Of a DNA stretch of 12,832 bases, positions 1-12,444 are shown in pieces. Source of the stretch: Ectocarpus siliculosus (lineage: Eukaryota; Sar; Phaeophyceae; Ectocarpales; Ectocarpaceae); contig FN649727.1 of the NCBI GenBank assembly GCA_000310025.1, positions 6,082,547-6,095,378 on the forward strand. Direction: 5' to 3'. Position numbers and translations under genes: made by a program. Each line of letters opens with the position of its first letter. The first letter of the stretch is position 1. The notes beneath the pieces were generated by a model that made no database searches, was not told the DNA's origin, and worked only from the letters and a program-made list of their open reading frames with translations.

Positions 1-112
1 AGCACGCGTAACGAGCACGAATCGGAGGTTACGCTGGAATAGCCAAGCACTACGCTTGAGAGTAGGACCTTCGCATGTAGGCAGCACACTTTACGAGGAT
101 ACCAGGAAATAC

Positions 113-202
113 TTAGTTGTCTGTCGGCGTTGTAGTCGTTGTTGGGTGGTGGTGCTTGGACGTCTTTATCACTGTGCTGGGGGCCAGCAGCCGATGTTGG
201 TT
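113..202 (-). CDS. Unknown gene, candidate terminal exon (alternative at 169-222)
   Basis: Two phase-0 acceptors compete. CTCGCAG opens 202-113, 29 residues rich in H, P and T ending at TAA. TTTGCTAG opens 222-169, 17 residues ending at TGA. A third possibility is that the gene continues beyond the window. The sequence alone does not decide. Confidence 0.3.
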   Translation of the reverse strand, partial: NQHRLLAPSTVIKTSKHHHPTTTTTPTDN

Positions 203-3200
203 CTGCGAGTATCACCCGACTCCTAGCAAATCGTGGAAGGCAATGACTTGAAGCTAGTAACCCCAACCAAGCGTTTCTCACTGAACAAGAGCCGACCCTT
301 TCTGAGTCACACGGACCCCAGTTTGCATAGAACGCTATGACTACTGAAAAATGCCGCAGGCTGGGGCTAAGGTGCGCAAACACCACGCGTAGCGCTGTTC
401 TTCAACACTCAACCAAGAGGGAGAGCTGCGAGGAAACCAGCGTACCACAAATCTACTCCGATGCAATCTTTGAGCAAGGATCCGAGGGCACCCACAAGAG
501 CAATATGTACGTCATGGCTCAACCGAGCCGATACCATTATCGTGTAATCCGCTACCCACATCCTCTTTCTTCTTTCGCGTGTCGATGTCTTCTTCGAGTA
601 ACTCGCTCAGACGCCGAATGCCCACAGCGACCAGGCCGGCATCCATGTAACGAGTCCTCCTCGCCTGTAGTCCCCTGTCTTCGTCCTCTTCCTCTCCGTA
701 ACGGTAGCTTGAGCGCGTGGTACACACAACGGGGAGGGTTGGGTAGTTCGCGAATCGTAGCTTTTGTGATGGAGAGTATGGGGATGTTGGGTGCGGACCT
801 TGTTGTCAGATCGTGGTCGAGCACGCCGTGGTGGTGTGATGCGCCGTGTGCTCGTAGTCGGGATTCAGCGGCAGAATATTTTCAACTTATCATCTTGATA
901 CTCACTCAAGCTGGAAGTCACAGAAAGAAGCAACAAAGTGACGTCGGGATCAGAAAGATGTTCGAAAGCATTCTCATGAAAACATGAAACTTGTATGCAC
1001 ACAATACTGAAGGTGGTCCCTCGTTCGCTCCTCCCTGGTTGGAAGAGCGAAGAACCTATCGAGGTGCAAACATCACATCAGTTCAAGAGCTGCTTTCACC
1101 TGTCGAGCCCGCCCAACGATAACTCGGGCAATACTTCCGTTTCATCTGCTGCTGCTGTATCACGACTAGATGTCTTCCTCCCCGCGCGCTCCTTTTCGTC
1201 CCCGTCTTTCGACTCTCCTCCTCGCCCTCCTACTCCTCGTTGTTCGTCCTTTTCTTCGCTATCCTCCTTCGTCTCTTCCTTTGATACTGCCCCCCCCTTC
1301 CTATTCTCGTCTTTGCTCTCCTCCGTCGCTCCTCCTTTCTCTCCTTCTCTTTCTCCTTTCGGCGAGGAGGACCGATCACCGTTGGAATTGATTGGTGCGT
1401 CACTCAAACCTATCGCCTTCCGCCGCTTCCTTTGATACCTGTTGCGTGGGCAGAGTGGACGCAGCTTGGCATCAGCAAGGGCCAGCATCTCCCTGGCACC
1501 ATTGGGCGCTTCTGAGCGTCAACTTCTGGGTAGCACTAAATAAGTGACACGAGTGGGTGGTTTGGGCCACTACGGGACAGAATCACAGAAGAAGCATCTG
1601 AAGGCGTCAACAAAAAAGTGGGGTCTCTTTAGGTGCGTCACGCACGTTGGATGTTCGAACCGTACTCCCCGGACTAGCGGATTGCCGCTTCTCTTCCTCG
1701 TACCAACGGCTTACGGGGGTTTGGGGGTGGTCAGAAGCACAGTGTGTCTCGCTCGTGTTCTTACGTGGTTTCAGCGTCTTCGACATATTTGGCCACCTGC
1801 TCTCGCATCTCCCGGTTGGCGGCAACCCAACCAGCCCGAATTCGCCTAGAAGAATGAGGAAAGAGCGACGAATGAAACGCATGACAAATGATAGGGGCGC
1901 ACCTTTGCTGCGGGAGCACGAGCATATCCGCACGCGATAATTGTATCAATCTTTGACCTTGTCCCTTCTAAAAAATTATTGATGTTCTGGTGGAATCCAG
2001 GATAAGACATACAAGGAGTCCACCAACAGGTGTCGATGATACGTCCCAAGACCCAGCGGATGCAAAGTCTGCATTAAATATAGCCATCCTGTACGCCACA
2101 GCAATCTAACGTACGGTCGAGCCTGCTTATTGTAGGATGGAGGAGCCTATACTCCAGAAAAGCTCAGCGATAGGAGTTTCCCGTTTTCGTCGACAGCCCT
2201 GATCTACAAAACAAGAATTGCACGTTCACACACAAACTGCTCGTACCGTAGGAAGATCGCGTTCATTGCTTTTTGGTCGTCGGTCATCGGTCGGGTTCTG
2301 AGACCACGCCGAGCAGGAGGTGGAGGGAAGTGATGCTTGAGCGATGGCAGCACCTGCGAGACGGACGGAGCACGAAGTTACGTACCGTGACAACAGATAC
2401 CTATTCGTCATGTGTCAATAAACACACGGAACAATTCCACAAGTCCTGAACCCAGCGCACACGGTGGTATACTGTTTGTGCAGAGCAATGCACAAAACAA
2501 ATCACGATATGAGACTCGAGAACCTCATGCAGCACAGAGTCGTCGTGTTTTCATGTTGTAAATCAAACCGGCGGTGCCATGGGGGTGCCAAATAAGTTGC
2601 AGTGGACACGACACAAAGCAAAGGCTCTCTTTTCGCTGTCTCCCGTGTGCAGTGCAGGTAATGTGATGTTCCGGGACTGTAGGCTGGTGCGTACTGCGTG
2701 ACAAAAATACTTTCTGCGCCCTCATACCGTCGCAGATTCGTTGCCGTCGTCGTCGCCGTCTGGCTCAAGAAATTGTCGTGTAGCTGCTCCCAGCGATTCG
2801 ACCTCCGCCGCTGTGAGCTTCACAAAGGTGAAGGTATGTCCAAACATGGACCATTTCTTGAAGGCGTCATACATGCTCTGCGGCCCGGCCTTGGCCTAAG
2901 GAGACGGCGAGAGATGGCAGCGACGAAGGGATATTTTAGGGCTGTTTTCGGAGGAAACATGTCTTCACCGGAAGCGACAGGTAGGCGGTTTTTCAACAGA
3001 AAAAATCCCAAGGGGCCTCGGTTTCAAACATGAGAGGGATTGCCTGCGGCGTGAGTACCAATTGCACTATCGCTTCGTCGTATTGAAGTCTGCCCAAAGC
3101 CGCCGCCCCGCACGGAAAGTTGTCCCTCCTCCGAAACAATGCCCCGGGGTACAGATAAAGCCTTGCGGTGGCCCCCAAGGAACGACTTGCTTTACCCTGA

Positions 3201-4525
3201 AAACTATCGGCAATATAAAGAAACTTTTAGTATGTACCTCGGAATTTGTGTTGCATCAAGTCCGTTGGTGTTGTCGTGGTTTGTGTCTTCAACTTCAAGA
3301 TCTCGTTGTTGTTATTTGTGGGTACAGTAAATCTGTGTGGTGAGAACACGGTTCTTCACTCTCCCGCCCCAAGCAATACCCCGCTGAGGTGCTTTCTGTT
3401 AGTGACGACCCTCCGCTTGATTTGACTCCGGCGCGTGCTTTGGCGTCGGGTTTGACGACACCTCCCCCCCCTGGACCACCTCTTTCCGGAAGATGGAATG
3501 AAGTCTACATGCTCGCTCGTGGTCGGGCACACGTGACAATACATACTGTTACCTTCACTTGACGACAACCTACCACGACAATATACGACAGCGTTAGTCC
3601 ATTCCCTTACTGTTTTACTGAAGCACCGGAAGCACGAGCCTGAATACGAAAAATAGCGTTGGATTCCAACATGGCCCAGTAGTATCCCACCGCATCAGCC
3701 ACATGTTTTCATGATTTCGTTCCACCGCACATGAATCTCGAACGTCGTGTGCTTATTGTACCGTTGCATTCTTAGTGATTATGCATCTTCTTTATTGGTT
3801 GTTGTATAACTATGACTCGATGTAGCCTGGAGTTTGAATAACGATATTCTTCGAGGTGTACTTCATCACGAGCTCTTGTGCGTGTAGTCTACATTGTCTA
3901 TCACCCACCTTGGTCGAACCATCCCGCTTGACGTTGCGGATAGCGACGTTGAGATCGATCCCAAGAGACCTGTCTATCGCTGCGAGAATCACGGCCACCT
4001 TCTTCCACGCTTCCTCACCCTGCTTCCATCAGAAACAGAATGACATACACAGTTTCACAGCGATGAACATTTGGAGAGGGTTTGGCGACAATCAATTACA
4101 TCCTCGCGCCCGCGGCATACGTAGAGAGGCAGCAGTGAATCTCCAACAAGCGTTGGAAAAACTGCCAATGGATCGCCCCATATCTTCAGTGCTTATGTCC
4201 TTCGTGTTCATGGACAACGACGAAGGTATGAGACTACGAGACAAGTCTACATGACTCTGTGCGTTCGTGGTGTTTCCGCACCCGCCGACACAGGCAACAC
4301 AGTAGAGCACGTGCGTATCCCCACCTCGCAATGGCCGGCATCCAGCTTTGCAAACAACGCGAGACCTCTGTCAAAGCTGTCCTTAAAGCGCACCCATTCG
4401 TCAAACTTCTGCGCCGCCAGCTCTTTACGCTCTGCCGCCGCAAACAGGGCATCCTGCTCGTAGTCCAGACGAGATGCCTTCGACGCGGACGACCGATGCG
4501 ACGTGCCACCTTGTCGCCCGAACAT
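113..4525 (-). CDS. Uncharacterised multi-exon protein, charged and helix-rich, divergent from BiP
   Basis: I do not recognise this family. Exons in transcription order: 4525-4325, 4019-3909, 2877-2728, 2353-2247, 1845-1765, 1492-1100 and 707-560, then a last exon starting at 202 or 222. Every junction is GT-AG and keeps frame (phases 0,0,0,2,2,2,0), giving about 414 to 426 residues. The N-terminal part is helical, with FDEWVRFKD at 41-49, a tryptophan pattern often seen in coiled-coil proteins. AWKKVAVIL (71-79) and AFKKW (109-113) follow. Residues about 245-340 are low-complexity and rich in K, E, D, G, S and R. Exon 7 predicts a basic-acidic helix. The start ATG at 4525 is the only in-frame ATG after a TAG near 4595. 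No signal peptide or membrane segment is visible. The core exons are convincing by composition and phase; the last exon is unresolved, and 113 is the limit for one of its two models. Confidence 0.66.
560..707 (-). CDS. Unknown gene exon 7 (residues 349-397)
   Basis: Follows acceptor CGCTCAAG and ends GAGGAT before donor GTGGGT. It encodes YRYGEEEDEDRG, then TRYMDAGLVAVGIRRLSELL, and a basic end. It is 148 nt, entered with one base and left in phase 0. The acceptor was chosen to fit exon 6; the frame is open further upstream, to about 790. Confidence 0.6.
708..1099 (-). other. Unknown gene intron 6 (392 nt)
   Basis: Bounded by ACAG/GTGAAAG and CTCAAG/CTACC on the minus strand. The adjoining intron 7 runs from 559 down to 203 or 223. 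No other feature seen in either. Confidence 0.45.
1100..1492 (-). CDS. Unknown gene exon 6 (residues 218-347), charged low-complexity domain
   Basis: Follows acceptor GGTGCCAG and ends GACAG before donor GTGAAAG. It begins EMLALADAKLRPLCPRNR, then becomes a long stretch of K, E, D, G, S and R, probably disordered. This composition explains the strong C/T bias of the plus strand at 1160-1370. Confidence 0.68.
1765..1845 (-). CDS. Unknown gene exon 5 (residues 191-216)
   Basis: Follows acceptor TTCTTCTAG and ends ACCAC before the consensus-like donor GTAAGAA. It encodes RIRAGWVAANREMREQVAKY, a strongly helical sequence. It is 81 nt, entered with one base and left with two. Confidence 0.66.
1846..2246 (-). 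other. Unknown gene intron 4 (401 nt)
   Basis: Bounded by CG/GTACGA and TTCTTCTAG/GCGA on the minus strand, with a pyrimidine-rich stretch before the acceptor. Nothing else seen. Confidence 0.5.
2247..2353 (-). CDS. Unknown gene exon 4 (residues 155-189 plus two bases)
   Basis: Follows acceptor CTCGCAG and ends CTACG before donor GTACGA. It encodes a histidine- and proline-rich piece (HHFPPPPARRG) and then MTDDQKAMNAIFL. The two leftover bases CG join the first G of exon 5 to make arginine. Confidence 0.64.
2354..2727 (-). other. Unknown gene intron 3 (374 nt)
   Basis: Bounded by ACG/GTATGA and CTCGCAG/GTG on the minus strand. Nothing else seen in it. Confidence 0.5.
2728..2877 (-). CDS. 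Unknown gene exon 3 (residues 105-154)
   Basis: Follows acceptor CCGCAG and ends GCGACG before donor GTATGA. It is 50 codons. It encodes SMYDAFKKWSMFG and then a mixed helical stretch ending in an acidic EPDGDDDGNE run. If the donor were not used, the frame would stop at TGA 2724-2722, one codon later. That would give a short 155-residue protein. Confidence 0.68.
2878..3908 (-). other. Unknown gene intron 2 (1,031 nt)
   Basis: Longest intron of the proposed gene. An additional skipped exon cannot be excluded. On the opposite strand it holds a stop-to-stop open frame at 3344-3562 that I could not assign. No repeat or RNA gene seen. Confidence 0.55.
3909..4019 (-). CDS. Unknown gene exon 2 (residues 68-104)
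   Basis: Follows acceptor GAAGCAG at 4020 and ends ACCAAG before donor GTGGGT. It is 37 codons with no remainder. It joins exon 1 as DAGHCE/GEEAWKK, which reads naturally across the junction. Confidence 0.7.
4325..4525 (-). CDS. Unknown gene exon 1 (residues 1-67)
   Basis: Starts at ATG 4525 and ends CATTGCGAG before donor GTGGGG. It encodes an alanine-, lysine- and glutamate-rich helix with FDEWVRFKD. An alternative is an internal exon beginning at 4581 after acceptor GGCAG, but BiP lies just upstream on the other strand, which favours a first exon here. Confidence 0.68.
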
Positions 4526-4995
4526 AACCACGCTCGCTATGCCAACGCTGGCTCTCTCTGTACATCGATCAGCCGAGCACGCTGCCAGGAACTACTCTTG
4601 ATGTTTGATGGATGACAGCAGTGTCGGCATCGGCGCACAATGACTCGGTGGGGAGCATGAACGTAGTCGTAACGTCGAAACAATCACCCAATCTCTCCGG
4701 TCGATGAAACGCCAAAAGCCAACAGTCCCACCTAGGGGACTTCGCAGAATCTGATGGGGGGGTTCAAAATTGCAAAATATGAATACTTGGGGGTAGGTTA
4801 GAAACACGTTAGCCAATCAGACGACAACTCGTGGAGACGTCCCAATTTTCTCGATTCTCTGCTGCCACCAGAAAGCTCGCGGCCACACACGCGCCCAGCA
4901 CACAACCAACACATCACTCATCGGAACAAAGCAATCCTACGGAGGAAGGAGCGAGTTATAGGCCCACCAGAGACACAACTTGATTGAGCAACAAC
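4526..4995. promoter_or_regulatory. Shared divergent promoter / 5' UTR region with UPR-like motifs
   Basis: These 470 nt separate the proposed minus-strand start (4525) from the BiP start (4996), so both genes probably share this promoter region. Visible motifs are CCAAT boxes at 4688-4692, 4813-4817 and 4842-4846, a CGTGG at 4830-4834 and a palindromic GACGTC at 4835-4840. CCAAT plus CCACG/CGTGG and ACGT cores are the elements of ER-stress promoters (ERSE, UPRE, CRE) in animals and plants. The exact ERSE spacing is not met, so the stress-response role is an inference. TTATA at 4956-4960 lies only about 36 nt before the ATG, and I do not rely on it as a TATA box. Confidence 0.55.
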
Positions 4996-9468
<4,473 letters not shown>

Positions 9469-11257
9469 AATCTAACCTGATAGATATGCTTGTGACGGGG
9501 ACGACAAAACATTTTTTAACATTTCACCACGGGGATAAAAAACAACATTGCACAACACCAGGGGCGGGAGAGAGAGGAAGGGGGCGTCGTGTGGTGTCGT
9601 GGGGGGGTGTATAGTATGTTGTGTTGTGTGCGTGTAGAGGGTGGGGTGTCTTATTTTCTTTCTCTCGTTTGGTTTTTGATTATTGTGGGACGGGGGGCGG
9701 CGGGCGACCTGCCCGTAACCTTCTTTGCCCTCGTAGTAATGACAGATTGTTTTTGTTTTTTTTATGTGTCGTGTGCGTGATTTGTGCGTGGAGTTTTTTG
9801 CCCGGAGGTCTGGTGCCTGGTGAAGGGAGTGTGATGCCTCTTTTTTGTTGAGCGATGAGACCGTCTTGGATTGAACTGGAAGCCTCCTCGGATCCATTCC
9901 GGTAGTGCGCTGAAGTAGTTCGGCACCGTAGTTTGTTGCGATGTCGGTTGATTCCAGTTTGGCAAGCCTGGCTTATTTAGTTGGGGCTCAGGACTGGAAA
10001 TCAGAGCGAAACGATCGGAGGATCACAAAAAATACCAAGACATTTACACGTGCTTCGCAAGCAAATCGGAGGTTGATCTTTTACCGGATCAAGCTTTTTT
10101 AATGCATTTTCGTGTTCACTTAAAAGGCGGCCATGTACGGCGGTTCTACCAGGCACGTTTTTCATGCCGACACGCTGATCATGACGTGTCTTCGTGTGAT
10201 CAAACGTATAGTTGTGATGCAACGTGTTTGTCTTAACGGACGCAAGCACGGCTTGTGGTAAGCAACCTAACATACTCCAGGAAAAATCGTGTGGTGTCGT
10301 CGAAGGACAGACACGTACGTACATAATATGCCTGAGGCAATGAGACTACATTCTCGATAAAAAAGAAATCGAACCGCTGAGAGAGTTGACATGATGTAGG
10401 TGTGATGATGGCAGCAAAAACCGAGGGGCTGCTTGCAAGTACGAACGAGCATGCATACATGCGACTCGTGTCAACAGCACGGAGACACAAAGAACATTAG
10501 TGTCGGCCCCATAACAAACGAAAACTGCTGGACGATACGTACCAGGGAGTGTCGACACACCTATGGGTAGAGAGAGGCGACCGAAGAAAAATGGAGGATG
10601 AATGTTCAAGTTGGATGCATGCATGTCATGCTGCTTCTCTTGGACGGAAGCACTTCGTTGGTCCGTTGTTATATACATACGCATCATCAGCTAGAGAAGC
10701 ACAACGGAATCTGATGGAAAACATACACGATACTGATTTCTATACAGCGGCTGGAACCACGCCAACAAAAATTTTGACATGGGTACGACCAACGTCAACG
10801 CGAGCGCGTGGTGTGCTCCCGAACATACAGCAGTAGTCAGCTGCACAGCAGTATGACAACGACCGCCTCTCCGCCGTGAATTCCGCAACAAAAATGCGCG
10901 CCTTTGCGCGAAGTGCCAAGAAAAAGCGACCGACTCGTCCCATCAATTGACATCCGAAGTACATTTTTCCCCGATCGATATATATACATGCGTCGTCAAC
11001 CAGTCTAGAGCACCTTGCTTGCTTCACAGTCTATTTCTACCGACAGACAAGAAGACAAGGAAGTTTCCTCATGTGCTGCAGGGAGTGAAGCCGACAAAAA
11101 AAAACCGTTCCCTTTCGTTCCTACTGCAGTTTTCGTTTCCTCTTCCAACGAAAAGCACGTCACGTACGTACGACGTGTGGATAGACTACATGTAAAGTAG
11201 TGTGTTTGTCCCCAATATTCACCCGAACCAACGACCGAGCAAACCTACTTCTTCTGT
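9469..11257. other. Convergent intergenic region, probable 3' UTRs
   Basis: This stretch lies between the BiP stop and the SMC-like stop. I see no coding exon that I can support, no RNA gene and no array. From about 9580 to 9850 the plus strand is strongly T/G-rich with many short G and T runs, as expected for a long BiP 3' UTR. Around 10660-10685 and 10976-10990 there are short AT-rich tracts (TATATACATA-like). Long 3' UTRs would fit a brown alga, but transcript ends cannot be placed from sequence alone. Confidence 0.5.
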
Positions 11258-11401
11258 CTATGGCGTCTGCACCCTGGAAACTCCATCACGCATCTCTACG
11301 GGGACGCAGTGGCCGCTCTGTCGGTGGAAATCGGCGTGGTGAGACACGCACAACGCCTGCCCTTCCCGGAAGGTCAGCGCCACCAGGCGCGCCGCGGCCG
11401 C
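11258..11401 (-). CDS. SMC-like last exon (H-loop and C-terminal strand)
   Basis: Follows acceptor GAAACAG. It is 47 codons plus TAG at 11260-11258. It begins AAAARLVALTFREGQ and ends GVSRVQTP, shorter at the C-terminus than animal SMC2. Confidence 0.75.
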   Translation of the reverse strand, partial: AAAARLVALTFREGQALCVSHHADFHRQSGHCVPVEMRDGVSRVQTP

Positions 11402-12117
11402 CTGTTTCGCGGACAATGAGGCAAAGGGCATGGAGGCAAGCAAGGCTCTATTACTCTACAAAATTCCGACGATGCTTGACATGCCAGGCACACCTATACG
11501 CAACACCCGAGGGCGGGGAGGGGGTGGGTACTAATAGCCGTGCACTCTGCCGTCGTTGTCGTTCGACCATTGAGGTCGCATCTCTACAAAGCCGGGACGA
11601 AGCACGTCGGGTTTTCACCCGACCAGCCTAGCACATCACCAAGCGCGAAGCGCCGTGAGGTATTCGGCAAGTCGCATGGAGGGTGCGCTGCATCCTGCTA
11701 TGGGTGTTCGGCATCTGGTGCTTACTTCCTTGCATACAGATGACAGCTGCGTCGGGGGGTGGGGGGCTGGCTGGCTCTCAAGGTCTTCGGCCACGCTGGC
11801 TACACCGATGCACACATGCACACGACGATGTCGTCAAAGCTATCTACAATTCCCTACTTTCTTCCAGGTACTACTGCTCTTCTTTTCTAGCTGTAGTCGT
11901 CGCCGTAGTGGACCTGCCACCACCCCCTTCACTCATCACCTGATTGGTCTCGTCCAAGGCGGCGTCCACCTCGTCGAGGAGGCACAGCGGCGGCGCCTGA
12001 TACGATGACAGGGCCAGCACGAGCGCCAGCCCCAGCAACGCCTGCTGGCCTCCGCTCAACTCCTGTGGGGCACGCTCTACCACACCCGCCACCGCCGATG
12101 ACGGTGTTGTGGTAGTA

Positions 12118-12155
<38 letters not shown>

Positions 12156-12203
12156 TGCCTGGGTGTTGCCGTTCCGGACCACTAGACGTAACCCGTCCTC
12201 GAG
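11258..12203 (-). CDS. SMC-family ATPase, C-terminal head domain (condensin SMC2-like), partial
   Basis: C-terminal ABC-type head of a structural-maintenance-of-chromosomes protein, whose dimeric ATPase drives DNA loop formation or cohesion. Two exons, 12203-11940 and 11401-11258, join in phase 0 (CAG/GTGATG donor, AAACAG acceptor). They give 135 residues ending at TAG. Visible in order are the beta strand DGLRLVV, a run of 13 alanines, the ABC signature ELSGGQ, the Walker B with D-loop LLDEVDAALD, an H-loop region CVSHHADF, and the last strand EMRDGVSRV. The spacing from DAALD to CVSHH matches SMC2 as I recall it. LSGGQ with DEVDAALD favours SMC2 over SMC1 or SMC4 (LSGGE), but the histidine in the H-loop and the DETNQ tail are not typical, so the subfamily stays open. 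The Walker A, coiled coils and hinge lie beyond the window. Confidence 0.8.
11402..11939 (-). other. SMC-like gene intron (538 nt)
   Basis: Bounded by CAG/GTGATG and AAACAG/GCGGCC on the minus strand. It contains a G-rich plus-strand tract near 11754-11775 and no other recognisable element. Confidence 0.7.
11940..12203 (-). CDS. SMC-like penultimate exon (signature motif and Walker B)
   Basis: It is 88 codons. The acceptor is placed at the AG ending an A-rich run at 12205-12204, but the frame is open upstream to about 12272, so the 5' edge is approximate. The 3' edge CAG/GTGATG is firm because the next exon continues the fold in phase. Confidence 0.72.
12120..12158. repeat. GGC/GCC trinucleotide repeat in SMC-like coding sequence
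   Basis: Read on the minus strand it is one GCA and twelve GCC codons, encoding 13 consecutive alanines, followed by five threonines. It lies inside an open exon, between the head-domain strand and the ABC signature. Confidence 0.95.
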
Positions 12204-12360
12204 CTTTTTTTGGGGTAGAAAGCGAGCAACAACACCAGTGATGGGGACAGAAGAATGAACAAAAGACTAGGCAGCAAAGAAAAGAGTGGGAACCACTGCT
12301 GTGTGACGGAAACAAGGGCGCGGGCTACCGCTTCGAGTGAACAAGCTACGGTCCTGCTGT

Positions 12361-12380
12361 AGCCAGCCAGCCAGCCAGCC
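12361..12380. repeat. AGCC tetranucleotide microsatellite, five copies
   Basis: Five perfect AGCC units directly in tandem, in the non-coding part upstream of the SMC-like exon. Confidence 0.9.
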
Positions 12381-12430
12381 GTCCGGCACAGAAACGTCAT
12401 GCAGACATACCCATTCACCGCGCCGCGCCG

Positions 12431-12444
12431 CCCCCCCCCCCCCC
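12431..12444. repeat. Poly-C run (14 C)
   Basis: Fourteen C in a row following CGCCGCGCCG. It marks the point after which the sequence looks unreliable. Confidence 0.9.

Noticed and set aside
337-987. 216-codon plus-strand frame starting with ATG
   Set aside because: It is rich in S, R and C with no recognisable pattern, and it lies opposite the better-supported minus-strand exon at 707-560 and its introns.
995-1435. 146-codon plus-strand frame rich in S, P and F
   Set aside because: It is the antisense of the charged K/E/D/S exon at 1492-1100, whose C/T-rich complement naturally lacks stops.
4813-4840. A canonical ERSE (CCAAT-N9-CCACG)
   Set aside because: The half-sites are present but the spacing is 12 nt and the second half is inverted, so I call it only an ER-stress-like cluster.
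10540-10836. 95-codon plus-strand frame in the intergenic region
   Set aside because: Composition is not clearly coding, no splice partners are visible and no family is recognisable; kept as intergenic.
11929-12315. Arginine-rich 128-codon minus-strand frame across the GGC repeat
   Set aside because: It is the wrong frame of the SMC-like exon; the correct frame carries LSGGQ and DEVDAALD.
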